Assembly (NCBI GenBank): GCA_022784805.1 | Contig: JALFYG010000131.1 | Location: 1-36,896, forward strand | Direction: 5' to 3' | DNA from: Spirochaetales bacterium | GTDB lineage: Bacteria > Spirochaetota > Spirochaetia > Sphaerochaetales > Sphaerochaetaceae | DNA: 36,896 nt | Shown here: one piece after another, positions 1 to 7,035 of the stretch | How the letters are laid out: the number at the start of each line of letters is the position of its first letter | Position numbering within the stretch: the first letter of the stretch is position 1 | The notes under the pieces: generated by a model | What the model was told of the DNA's origin: nothing | Database searches by the model: none | Seen by the model: the letters and a program-made list of their open reading frames with translations, nothing else | Translations under genes and position numbers: made by a program

Positions 1-56
1 GCCGCGAGACCCCCGAATTCTCTTGACTTTCCGATTTTCAAAATGGGTTTACGGAA

Positions 57-88
57 GAAAAAGGGGAGGGTATTATACCCCTCCCCCG
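57..88 (-). terminator. Intrinsic terminator ending the leftward operon
   Basis: An 8-bp GC-rich stem (GGGGAGGG at 63-70 pairs with CCCTCCCC at 79-86) has an AT-rich loop. On the minus strand it is followed directly by a run of five U residues (the A run at 58-62). It lies just beyond the last leftward gene, which stops at 141, so it should end the long accessory operon. Positions 1-56 beyond it hold no gene I can support. Confidence 0.85.
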
Positions 89-109
89 TATTATACTATG
101 TATAATACG
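87..109. repeat. Perfect 10-bp inverted repeat beside the terminator
   Basis: CGTATTATAC at 87-96 and GTATAATACG at 100-109 are exact inverse copies around a 3-base centre. The repeat abuts the terminator at 57-88. On the minus strand it would form a second hairpin just before the terminator stem. It could be an anti-exonuclease hairpin, a protein-binding palindrome or part of the termination region. Confidence 0.6.
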
Positions 110-131
110 AATTTTGTACATTTGTTTATTA

Positions 132-160
132 GTTTACAAACTAATTTGAAGGTTTACAAA
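132..160. repeat. Tandem GTTTACAAA pair, 20-bp spacing (copy 1)
   Basis: GTTTACAAA occurs at 132-140 and 152-160, starts 20 bp apart. The same motif pair with the same spacing recurs at 9160 and 9180. Here it overlaps the 3' end of the last leftward gene. The first copy also sits in a short inverted repeat (TTAGTTT / AAACTAA, 129-144). Its function is unknown; the two-turn spacing suggests a DNA-binding protein. Confidence 0.45.
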
Positions 161-956
161 CTTTCCTTTCTATATATGGAATGTCTTCCTCGTACCATTT
201 GTAAATATACACCCTGCCTTTTCCATCGGGTTTATTTTCCTCTATGGATTTTCTTATGGTAGCTTCGGATGTATGTTCTCCTTTAGCTGCATTATCCATA
301 CTCTTGTATAAGAGACAGTTTCCATTTTGATCTATACAGACTACACCTCTCTTCAACAATTTATTTACAAAAGTTATCCCTTTATAGTCTCCGCCATACT
401 TAGCCAATTCCAAAACCTGAGTCTTGGTAAGCCCCCAAAAATTCTTAGGCATATCGAATCCATCAATCTTTATTAGCTTACCTGCTTTGGTCTTTGCATA
501 TAATATAGTCCTTTTTGTTATATCTATGCCTTTGTTGAGTTTATTCTTCAATTTAAGGATATCTTCTTCAGATAAGACTATAGGTTTTTGGGTTTCTGTA
601 CTCTTCTGGGCCTCTTCAGTATCCATAGAGTTGACAGTCTGTTCACTTGATATAGGTTCTTTATAGAAGATTACTCTTATTGTTTTTCCTTCAATTACTT
701 TTTTGATTCCAAAATCGTTGATTGCAGGCTTAAGTTTTCTTTCTCCTCCAAGTCTCCTATATTTCGGACAATGACAGAAACCTTCACATGGCATATCCCT
801 TAATGTGCAGACTCCATCTTTTCCATATCCAAGATAATTGTACATAACACAGGTGGAACATGAAGGAATATTGGAAGAATTTTTGATGTTTGCAGCAGGA
901 TGCCTATTAAACCTTAATGGACTGTATTCTACTCTCGCAATGGATTTGAAACTCAT
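141..956 (-). CDS. Cys-rich protein with a C-terminal NUMOD-like DNA-binding module
   Basis: A 271-residue protein starting at MSFKSIARV. That ATG overlaps the upstream stop as ATGA, which is why I prefer it to an upstream ATG at 1008-1010. Residues 33-63 hold a cysteine cluster (C33, C36, C50, C57, C61, C63) that could bind zinc or an Fe-S centre. The last 80 residues contain a repeat unit (YKSMDNAAKGEHTSEATIR, then a K-x-YIYKWYEE ending). It resembles the NUMOD / intron-encoded nuclease repeats that bind DNA by a helix-turn-helix. No nuclease motif is visible. It is the last gene before the terminator. Function unknown; the NUMOD resemblance is by eye. Confidence 0.7.
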   Translation of the reverse strand: MSFKSIARVEYSPLRFNRHPAANIKNSSNIPSCSTCVMYNYLGYGKDGVCTLRDMPCEGFCHCPKYRRLGGERKLKPAINDFGIKKVIEGKTIRVIFYKEPISSEQTVNSMDTEEAQKSTETQKPIVLSEEDILKLKNKLNKGIDITKRTILYAKTKAGKLIKIDGFDMPKNFWGLTKTQVLELAKYGGDYKGITFVNKLLKRGVVCIDQNGNCLLYKSMDNAAKGEHTSEATIRKSIEENKPDGKGRVYIYKWYEEDIPYIERKVCKPSN

Positions 957-1147
957 GCTACGACTCCTTTTCCTTTTGTCTCTACAAAACTGGAGAGGCT
1001 CATGATACATGGAGTAGTGGAAAATACTCTGACCTCATCCTGGGAGAGACAGACACGCCTCTCCCCGTTAGTCCAATATTCACCTGAGAAATGACCTACC
1101 ATAACCCATCCTGCCTTAAGAAGAATCTCCCTGGCTTTACTGATCAT
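953..1147 (-). CDS. Hypothetical protein, 64 aa
   Basis: The start is ATG at 1145-1147 (MISKAREILLKAGW), 7 bp after a GGAGG box. It overlaps the end of the upstream gene, and its own stop overlaps the next start (ATGA), so the genes are probably translationally coupled. The N-terminal half looks helical and the rest holds aromatic beta-like residues. I recognise no family. The compact overlaps fit a small phage accessory gene. Confidence 0.7.
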   Translation of the reverse strand: MISKAREILLKAGWVMVGHFSGEYWTNGERRVCLSQDEVRVFSTTPCIMSLSSFVETKGKGVVA

Positions 1148-1457
1148 TGGAATCCTCCTCAGAGAATGGATTGGGTTCACCTACAGAATCTATTCCAAGA
1201 TAAGCCATAACGACCATTGGAACTGCAAAAGACTTTGAATTACCTAATGTAAAGATATAAATAAGACCTAAAAGGAATTTTGCAAGATTCTTATCTTTTT
1301 TCTTAGCTTTCTCATACATAGGTTTGATGTTTGAAGAAGCTATATCTTCAAACTCCTTTGGTAAATTTTCTATCTCCATTATAACCCTTAAAGCCATATC
1401 ATACGTTTCTGACATCAATTTATTTGAAAGTACATCGCGATATTCATCTAGATTCAT
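1137..1457 (-). CDS. Hypothetical protein, 106 aa, with a hydrophobic segment
   Basis: The start MNLDEYRDVL is chosen because AAAGGAG lies 7 bp upstream; the open frame extends further but without a ribosome binding site. The first 60 residues are charged and probably helical. Residues about 59-85 are strongly hydrophobic (LAKFLLGLIYIFTLG and AVPMVVMAYLGI), so this may be a membrane-associated protein. It overlaps both neighbours by a few bases in the accessory operon. No known family is recognised. Confidence 0.7.
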   Translation of the reverse strand: MNLDEYRDVLSNKLMSETYDMALRVIMEIENLPKEFEDIASSNIKPMYEKAKKKDKNLAKFLLGLIYIFTLGNSKSFAVPMVVMAYLGIDSVGEPNPFSEEDSNDQ

Positions 1458-1650
1458 TATTATTCTCCTTTGGATTGTATGGCTCTGGTTTTTCAGCCCA
1501 AGCAATCAAGTTGTCCGAGTTGAAGTCTTTTGTGACATAACCCATAGAAACTCCTATTTTGTTTCCAAATCTGTGTGTGATTAGGTATATCCCATCCTTT
1601 TTTGGCTTCTCCTGTGGGTACGGATGCCATTTGACTCTATTCTTACTCAT
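1444..1650 (-). CDS. DUF551-like small protein, copy 1
   Basis: A 68-residue protein beginning MSKNRVKWHPYPQEKP. The pattern (W-x-P-x-x-x-x-P at the N-terminus, GIYLITHR, then IAWAEKPEPY near the C-terminus) is that of DUF551-type phage proteins, which typically read W-P-x-x-E-x-P, YLV-T and W-x-P-x-PEPY. Its ATG lies inside the end of the upstream gene. A paralogue lies at 2657-2866 in the same operon. DUF551 proteins are frequent in phage accessory regions and have no established function that I know of. Confidence 0.8.
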   Translation of the reverse strand: MSKNRVKWHPYPQEKPKKDGIYLITHRFGNKIGVSMGYVTKDFNSDNLIAWAEKPEPYNPKENNNESR

Positions 1651-2170
1651 CCTCAACCTCCTTTCCACAGGGGGAACCATCAAGGAATATAAAGTCTTCC
1701 AGGAGATCGTCCCAATGGGTAGTTGTCTGATTACTTCCCAAGACAACTCCATCGCCCCATATTTCAGTCACCAAGAAATAATAGCCATTTTCGCAATCCA
1801 TCAGCCAGATTCCATGATTAGACAGGAAGTAATCTTCTTTTTCTAGCCGACTTTCAACACTTAGGTATGAGTTAAAAAACTCCCGTCCATCTTGAAACTG
1901 AACATACTTCGGTTTAGGCTCTTTCTTCTTGACGATGATGCAAGTCCAACTAGAAGGAGCAGAAACAACAAATTCATTTACATAAAACGGTTGTTCTTCA
2001 TCTCCTAAATCCAATTTCTTTAAATAGCCTAAATATGCTTTGTTGTTATTCTTTGCTGCATTTAAACAGCTTGCTGGTGTGTCAGCAAAATATACTTCCT
2101 TACCAATCGCATTTTTCGCTTCTTCGCTTGTCGGATCTATGATTATGTCCTTATATGTATATTCAGCCAT
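1643..2170 (-). CDS. Hypothetical protein, 175 aa
   Basis: It starts MAEYTYKDIIIDP, with an ATG overlapping the last codons of the upstream gene (ATGGCTGA). The protein is soluble, rich in aromatic and acidic residues, and looks mostly beta-stranded (repeated YVQFQDG-, YFLVTEIWGDG-like stretches). No signal peptide, membrane segment or catalytic motif is seen. It sits between a Cys-rich protein and a DUF551 protein in the accessory operon. I do not recognise a family. Confidence 0.7.
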   Translation of the reverse strand: MAEYTYKDIIIDPTSEEAKNAIGKEVYFADTPASCLNAAKNNNKAYLGYLKKLDLGDEEQPFYVNEFVVSAPSSWTCIIVKKKEPKPKYVQFQDGREFFNSYLSVESRLEKEDYFLSNHGIWLMDCENGYYFLVTEIWGDGVVLGSNQTTTHWDDLLEDFIFLDGSPCGKEVEDE

Positions 2171-2660
2171 TGTTTTCCTCCTTAATCTTTTTCTTCCTTT
2201 CTTCCTTAACCTTATCTACGTAGAACAAATCCTCAATCCAGTATGGATATTTCCCTTTTTTCTTTAGAAATCTCTTGAGTTTTCCTTTGGGGTCATACTT
2301 CTTGAAAAACCTAAGCAATTCACATCGTCCATATTCCAAGTCCATCAAATAAAGTTCCTCATAGTGTTCCCATGCCATTTTTACATGTTCCTTATCCCAA
2401 TATCCTATCTCTTCGCCTTTAGCAATTTTCTCTTTGAGTTCTTCTTCAAGCTCTATGGCATGTTCGTATTCGGATATGATTCTATATGAGAAAGGTTCCG
2501 AAAGCACAAATTCCTGCCAATCATTCAGAAGAGCCAACATTTCTTGCGAATACGGACATCCGCACCCGTCTTCGCAATTAAACTCGTAGGGATCAATACC
2601 GCAATTACAGTCCTCATTGTTATAGCTTAGATAACAACAATCCTCGCACTTGTTCCTCAT
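2163..2660 (-). CDS. Hypothetical protein, 165 aa, Cys-rich N-terminus
   Basis: The first 37 residues hold ten cysteines in close pairs (CEDCC, CNCG, CEDGCGCP), which suggests a metal-binding knuckle. The rest is charged and helical (long E/K-rich stretches, ending RKKKIKEENNG). It starts MRNKCEDCC, overlapping the upstream DUF551 stop by 4 bp (ATGA), and its end overlaps the next gene by 8 bp. Function unknown. Confidence 0.7.
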   Translation of the reverse strand: MRNKCEDCCYLSYNNEDCNCGIDPYEFNCEDGCGCPYSQEMLALLNDWQEFVLSEPFSYRIISEYEHAIELEEELKEKIAKGEEIGYWDKEHVKMAWEHYEELYLMDLEYGRCELLRFFKKYDPKGKLKRFLKKKGKYPYWIEDLFYVDKVKEERKKKIKEENNG

Positions 2661-2866
2661 ATACTTTCCTCATCCTTGTAAGGTTCTGGGTTATCCATCC
2701 ATGCAGTGACATGAGCCCATTTACTTCCTCTTCCTAGTGTAAATGGGGCGTAGTGCAGGTAATGTGTAAATGGTTTTACACCAACAACTAAAGTTACTAA
2801 ATAATCACCTTCTTTTGGTGGCTTCTCCTTTGGATAAGGGTGCCATTTCACATTGATTTCATTCAT
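2657..2866 (-). CDS. DUF551-like small protein, copy 2
   Basis: A 69-residue protein, MNEINVKWHPYPKEKP at its start, then GDYLVTL and AWMDNPEPYKDE near the end: the DUF551 layout. Its first 20 residues align nearly residue for residue with the copy at 1444-1650 (both VKWHPYP-x-EKP, then G-x-YL-T), so the two are paralogues within one operon. It overlaps both neighbours. Function unknown. Confidence 0.8.
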   Translation of the reverse strand: MNEINVKWHPYPKEKPPKEGDYLVTLVVGVKPFTHYLHYAPFTLGRGSKWAHVTAWMDNPEPYKDEESI

Positions 2867-3290
2867 CGCAATTCTCCTTTTCTTTTTCTGCTGTACCGCC
2901 CCAAATATTCAAAAGTTCCAATAAAAAAATGTTTGCATTGCGGAATATATCCTTACAATAAGTGTTGATATTCTTGGTTTCAGTAACCAACATTCCGTAG
3001 GAGTCAAGTTCTTCCACTATATCCTTTATTTCGCCCAATTCTTGAAGCAACCTGGACATTGCAGAAAGGACGTTCGACATGTAAGAATATTTGTTGTCTT
3101 CAAAATCGACGGTTATCGCTGTCTGTATTCCTTCCCTTATATATTTCTTGTTCTTCTTTTCAGTTAAATCTATATACAAGTGAAGATTTTTACATAAATC
3201 GCAATCTTTCACCGGTCCTTCTATATCTACCAGCTGATGTTCATCGCACTTGCCAAAAGGACATTTGTCCGGTTCGTATCTAAAATTCAT
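2859..3290 (-). CDS. Hypothetical protein, 143 aa, with Cys motifs
   Basis: It starts MNFRYEPDKCPFGKC, 5 bp after GGAGG. The N-terminal 35 residues hold two close cysteine pairs (CPFGKC and CDLC) that look like a small zinc site. The remainder is helical, with hydrophobic heptads (VLSAMSRLLQELGEIKDIVEELD). This is a typical small soluble phage accessory protein, with no recognised family. Its stop overlaps the next gene's start. Confidence 0.7.
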   Translation of the reverse strand: MNFRYEPDKCPFGKCDEHQLVDIEGPVKDCDLCKNLHLYIDLTEKKNKKYIREGIQTAITVDFEDNKYSYMSNVLSAMSRLLQELGEIKDIVEELDSYGMLVTETKNINTYCKDIFRNANIFLLELLNIWGGTAEKEKENCDE

Positions 3291-3302
3291 ACTTCCTCCT
3301 TC

Positions 3303-3533
3303 CTATTCCCGTTCGTATCCCAGGAACTCGACCATATCCACGATGTTGTAGCTCTGGTGAGTCCTGCTGCACCATTGGATATCTACCTTCGGATGGTCGT
3401 CTATGACCTCTTCCCTGAACTTGCACGAGATACAGCTGTTGCACCTGAACCATGCTATGAGGGCCGGCTTGCTTATGGTATCCAACAGCGGTTTGTCTAC
3501 TATCGGCTTTGAAATGTACGTCTTTTCCTTCAT
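3303..3533 (-). CDS. Hypothetical protein, 76 aa, CxxC-containing
   Basis: The start MKEKTYISKP is chosen for the AAAGGAGG box about 9 bp upstream; a longer frame starts at 3554 but without that spacing. It contains FRCNSCISCKFREE, a closely spaced cysteine trio, and a later Cys, so it may bind metal. A longer alternative frame over the same bases (3280-3648) is very basic and low in complexity, and I rejected it. No family recognised. Confidence 0.65.
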   Translation of the reverse strand: MKEKTYISKPIVDKPLLDTISKPALIAWFRCNSCISCKFREEVIDDHPKVDIQWCSRTHQSYNIVDMVEFLGYERE

Positions 3534-3550
3534 TCTTGTTCTTCCTCCTT

Positions 3551-3733
3551 TCAATCAAATAGATCACCCTGCTTCGCCCGGTTATCCAGATGCAAATAAT
3601 CTTCAAGTTCGATATCCAGCATCTTCTCCAACTTCTTCGATTCAGCAAGAACGCTTCTATCGTATCTCTTGAAGTATTCCTTCTGTTTCTGTCTTACGTT
3701 GTATGCAAGTTCGATTATTTCTCTCTCAGTCAT
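3551..3733 (-). CDS. Hypothetical protein, 60 aa, helical
   Basis: It starts MTEREIIELAYNVRQ, with GGAGG upstream, and overlaps the stop of the preceding small gene (ATGACTGA). The protein is entirely charged and amphipathic, predicted by eye as one or two helices, ending in a QGDLFD tail. No family recognised. It belongs to a chain of overlapping tiny genes after the MazG-like gene. Confidence 0.65.
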   Translation of the reverse strand: MTEREIIELAYNVRQKQKEYFKRYDRSVLAESKKLEKMLDIELEDYLHLDNRAKQGDLFD

Positions 3734-3893
3734 GGTTTTCCTCCTGGTCTCTTCTTCTTTCGGCTTCGTATTCTTCTTTCATCAGCTTCACCTTGGCTCT
3801 TTCAAGAGCCTTGAGAAAACGTTCTGTCTTATCTTCGATAGATTCATACGCATTTCTGTCGTATGCGTTCTTCTGTCTTTCGTAATACGTCAT
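3726..3893 (-). CDS. Hypothetical protein, 55 aa, highly charged helix
   Basis: A short gene read directly from the sequence. It starts MTYYERQKNAYDRNAYESIE, with its ATG overlapping the stop of the MazG-like gene (ATGA), and ends EEENHD-like over the next ATG (ATGACTGA). Both flanking overlaps and the unbroken frame support translation. About half of the residues are charged, which predicts a single long helix. No family recognised. Confidence 0.65.
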   Translation of the reverse strand: MTYYERQKNAYDRNAYESIEDKTERFLKALERAKVKLMKEEYEAERRRDQEENHD

Positions 3894-4159
3894 TCCTCCG
3901 CCTCTATCCTCTTCATCTGCCTATCCAACTTGTAGTTGATACAGTCTTCGATGTCGCATCTGTCTATCTTGGCTAGATAGATAATCTGCTCTATCATGAT
4001 CTCCACATCTGCTATCTCTTCGATGATCCCGACTGTTGTTCCCTTCCTTGCTGAGTGACTTGCTTCCACCGCTAACTCGGAACATTCCTCTGCTAACTGT
4101 CTCAACTGTTTCTTGATTCCGTAGTGGTCTGCTATCATTTGTAGTTTATCTTTTTCCAT
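3890..4159 (-). CDS. MazG-like NTP pyrophosphohydrolase
   Basis: An 89-residue all-alpha protein. It carries the MazG-type metal-binding pattern EECSEL (residues 24-29) followed by EEIADVEIM (47-55), the EExxE...ExxD arrangement that binds Mg2+ for hydrolysis of NTPs to NMP and PPi. Phage members are thought to clean or rebalance nucleotide pools or alarmones. The start MEKDKLQMIADHYG has AAGGAG 7 bp upstream. That ribosome binding site lies within a few bases of the last TIGR repeat, so the array and this gene are probably on one transcript. Confidence 0.85.
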   Translation of the reverse strand: MEKDKLQMIADHYGIKKQLRQLAEECSELAVEASHSARKGTTVGIIEEIADVEIMIEQIIYLAKIDRCDIEDCINYKLDRQMKRIEAEE

Positions 4160-4170
4160 TATTATTCTCC

Positions 4171-6255
4171 TTAAAATTTCACTCTACAATGTAGGGCTTC
4201 TTATTTGTTCAGATTCAATAGCTTAGGATAAGACGGTGGTGTGGTTCACTTTCCTCTGATGGGTTTCTTACCTTAAATAATTCACTTGACTACTTCGGGT
4301 TTTTTGTTGATCTTGATTCACTTACAAAACTTAGGTTTCTTATGAACTGTGGTTCACTTTTCCATGATAGATTTCTTTACTTTGAGTGGTTCACTTATTC
4401 TGGCATGAATTTTTATCCTTCTTTGATTCACTTTAGGGCTGTGGAATCATTTAAGACGAGTGACTCACTTTTATAATATGGATTTATTCACATCTTAAAT
4501 TACTTTCATCCTATAAGTTTAATAAACTAAGATGGTTCACTATGGTTTGTTTGGCTGCTTACACTTCCTGCTTCATTTTTAATTGCTGGTTTTCTTTCAA
4601 TATTTGATTCACTTTTGTAAACTGGGTTTCTCTTTTTTAATGGTTCACTATGATTTATTGGATTTCTTAACCTTCTTGATTCACTTTTACTTTTAATTTT
4701 TTATGATTGGCTCATTCCTGCAATTTATAAAACAATTCGATACGCTGATTTTCACTGTGTTTATTTTAACAACGGCACGCTTCGCTCCAATATCATACAT
4801 CTTGTTTTTGACTCACTTTTTATTTAGGGTTTCTCCAAGAATTAGATTCACTTCAATCTTAATGTTTTCTATAGTCACGATTCACTTTAACAACACGTTT
4901 TTATTCATGATATGATTCACAGTTTCAATGTGTATTCATCAATCAGCTTGGTTCACTTTACAAACTTTGGGTTTATTAATCTTTATGGTTCACTTGGAGG
5001 AAATGTTTTTATTTGTGATTGCGGTTCACTTCTTTGTCTTAAACTTCTTGATATTTTTGCTTCACTTGGCATCATTGGATTTATTCATATTTCTGGTTCA
5101 CTTCTTGAGGTTGGCTTTCTTTGCTTTTCCTAGGTTCACTTTTTTTAAATAGGTTTCTCGAACCATTTGATTCACTTGCGAGTCCGTATTAATTTACCTA
5201 GACAATTCATTTTATTTATTTGGATTACTTTTGCAGACGATCCATTTGTTATCTCTATTTTTGTAATTCTTTATGATTCACTGATAAATTGAGTATCCAT
5301 TAATACCTATGATCCACTAATGTCTGCGATTTTATTTGAACTTCTGATTCACTTGTTTTTACAGGATTTTTTCAAAACACTGATTCACTTGGCTATCTAA
5401 GTTTATTACGCTGATGATTCACTTTAAAATCTTGTATTCTTTGCTATTTGTGGTTCACTTTGCATAATTAGATTCCTTATTTTCTATAGTTCACTTTACT
5501 TTCCTAAGTCTATTTATAAAATGTAGTTCACTTCTTCATGACAGTTTTATTTTTAATCATGATTCACTCTTTAAACCCAGGTTTATGACTCGTTTTGATT
5601 CACTTCCACTATTTAAGTTTTTTAAACAGTGTAATTCACTTCTTCCTCCCTGAGTTTATATAAGAAATGGTTCACTTTGTTAATTTGGTTTTCTTAGATA
5701 TCTAGGTTCACTTTCGATAACTGTGTTTATTAGCCTGAATGATTCATTTCCTCCTTGTAGATTTATTAAACGATGTGATTCACTGTTTTTCTTTAGGTTT
5801 CTTGATGAACTTTGATTCACTTTTACCAAGTAGATTTTTTTATGTCTATAGTTCACTTCTATTTGGAGGTTTTTTCGTTTTCATGATTCACTAGGTGGGG
5901 ATGGATTTATCCAAATGGCTGATTCAATTATTTGATTTGATTTCATTTTGTATTTTGGTTCACTTCTTCTTAATAAGTTTCTAGATATGAATGATTCACT
6001 TATTTTACCAGGGTTAATTTGGGATACTGAATTCACTTGGTAGAGTTGGTTTTCTTCATGACTCAAATCCGCTTAAACATTATAAGTTTCTTTAGTGCTT
6101 TGATTCACTTGTTTTATCTGTTTTTATTTAAATCATCAATTCATTCTTATTACTTGGGTTTATTGGCATCAGCGATTCACTTTTAAACTCTAAAGTTATC
6201 ACCCACTGTAATTCACTTTGCATAATTGGTTTTATTATTTTCTATAATTTTCCAC
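4171..6255 (-). repeat. TIGR-type guide-RNA array, about 58 units of 36 bp
   Basis: This 2.1-kb non-coding stretch is an array with a regular 36-bp period. On the plus strand each unit reads GRTTCACTT, about 9 variable bases, a second box close to RGGTTTMTTA, then about 8-9 variable bases. TTCACT is exact in about 43 units; starts run 4245, 4281, 4317, 4353 ... 5599, 5635, 5671, 5707 ... 6176, 6212, nearly all 36 apart, with a few at 34-38. The second box lies 18 bp after the first, so each unit is two half-units with two unique spacers. This is the dual-spacer layout of TIGR arrays, whose tigRNAs are about 36 nt with box C/D-like repeats. On the minus strand the boxes read AAGTGAAYC and TAAKAAACC; the UGA of the first recalls C/D boxes and suggests leftward transcription, the direction of the Tas-like gene at 7032-8240. 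Short open frames here are incidental. Degenerate units occur near 4214, 4500, 4572, 4711-4812, 5206-5241, 6062 and 6249. No other gene is seen in 4160-6305. Confidence 0.88.
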
Positions 6256-6305
6256 CGTCTTATCCTTCGCTGAATTGATAAAAATCTTAATCAAACAATG
6301 TCTGA

Positions 6306-6746
6306 TTATCCTTGGAAATCCTTCATGTAGAGAGCCAATACGCTTGGGAATGGCGCCCCTACATTATGATCTCCAAACTTCACTCTTCCTTTGATGAAGA
6401 AGAGCGTCGCCTTGCCCTGCACCCAATCCCACCACCATTTCGTATCTGTACGAGCTGGCAGGAGCATGAGTACAAAACTGTTGTATTCCTTCTGCGACTC
6501 CTCATAAGCTTTCTTGACCCATGACGAGATTTCTCTTCCATAGGGAGGGTTGCACCACACCCCCCCCCTCCAAGGTTTTGAGAGTCCGTCATCCTTTGGC
6601 GTATAGTAGCTTTCACACTTCGTGTTCTCTGGCAATGCACATGCATCAAGAGAGAAGTTGAATATCGAAGAGATTCTGTCGAAAAGATATTTCGGTGTCT
6701 CTGCCACTATGTTTCCAGTAGATGTAAGACCTTTGGTCATATTCAT
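6306..6746 (-). CDS. dam: Phage-type DNA N6-adenine methyltransferase (Dam family)
   Basis: A 146-residue protein of the small phage Dam family, which methylates adenine N6 using S-adenosylmethionine. The catalytic motif is NPPYG (residues 66-70, within VWCNPPYGREI). The family hallmarks DACALPENTKC (about 34-44), SLPARTDT-like LMLLPARTDTKWWWDW (about 93-108) and FIKGRVKF (about 117-124) are present, and the length is near normal. It lies 9 bp downstream of a truncated Dcm gene and 50 bp upstream of the array, so it is inserted between the Tas-like gene and its array. It could protect phage DNA from host restriction. Target site unknown. Confidence 0.9.
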   Translation of the reverse strand: MNMTKGLTSTGNIVAETPKYLFDRISSIFNFSLDACALPENTKCESYYTPKDDGLSKPWRGGVWCNPPYGREISSWVKKAYEESQKEYNSFVLMLLPARTDTKWWWDWVQGKATLFFIKGRVKFGDHNVGAPFPSVLALYMKDFQG

Positions 6747-6755
6747 AAATACCTC

Positions 6756-7035
6756 TTAAAACAACTCAGGCTGCCACGGTATCTTGTCTGACTTGTCTTC
6801 AGTAATAGGGTGGGAGAGTGCATACTCTATACTTTCTCCTATCCATCGAACTACAGGAACGCAGAAGCTATTTCCTAAAGCCTTATACCTATGACTGTCG
6901 GGAGCATGCTCTGCATTAGACCATGGTATATCCGTATAGTCATCAGGAAACCCCTGCAGCCTCCCATCCCAAAGTTTTCCATGCCACTGTCGCAGCCTCT
7001 ATTCCGGAGAAGAGGGAAAGGTATCTCAGATTCAC
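6756..7035 (-). pseudogene. Internally deleted C5-cytosine methyltransferase (Dcm) remnant
   Basis: Two ends of a Dcm-type methylase are fused out of frame. The 5' end uses a GTG (7033-7035) overlapping the Tas-like stop and reads VNLRYLSLFSGIEAATVAW, the classic N-terminal SAM-binding motif, then GWEAAG before a stop. The 3' end is in another frame: RLQGFPDDYTDIPW, then HRYKALGNSFCVPVVRWIGE, ending QPELF, the classic Dcm C-terminus. The middle (catalytic PCQ, ENV, target-recognition domain) is missing; an intact gene would need roughly 300 residues or more. The junction lies around 6945-6963. The product cannot methylate DNA. An assembly collapse is the main alternative to a real deletion. 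Confidence 0.85.

Noticed and set aside
3280-3648. Longer minus-strand frame (122 codons)
   Set aside because: It overlaps two better-supported small genes with ribosome binding sites, and its translation is Arg/Gly/Gln-rich low complexity.
4703-5152. Several overlapping open frames of 60-75 codons inside the array
   Set aside because: They are frames kept open by T-rich repeats, encode Phe/Leu/Ser-rich peptides repeating the boxes, and have no ribosome binding sites.
4171-6255. A CRISPR array
   Set aside because: Repeats are only 6-10 bp, there are two boxes per 36-bp unit, and spacers are about 9-10 bp. CRISPR repeats are roughly 21-48 bp with single spacers of about 26-50 bp, and no cas gene is near.
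4171-6255. Iterons or a partition centromere
   Set aside because: About 58 units with two different boxes, unique spacers and a Tas-like protein upstream fit guides better. No ParA/ParB-like gene is seen. Not fully excluded.
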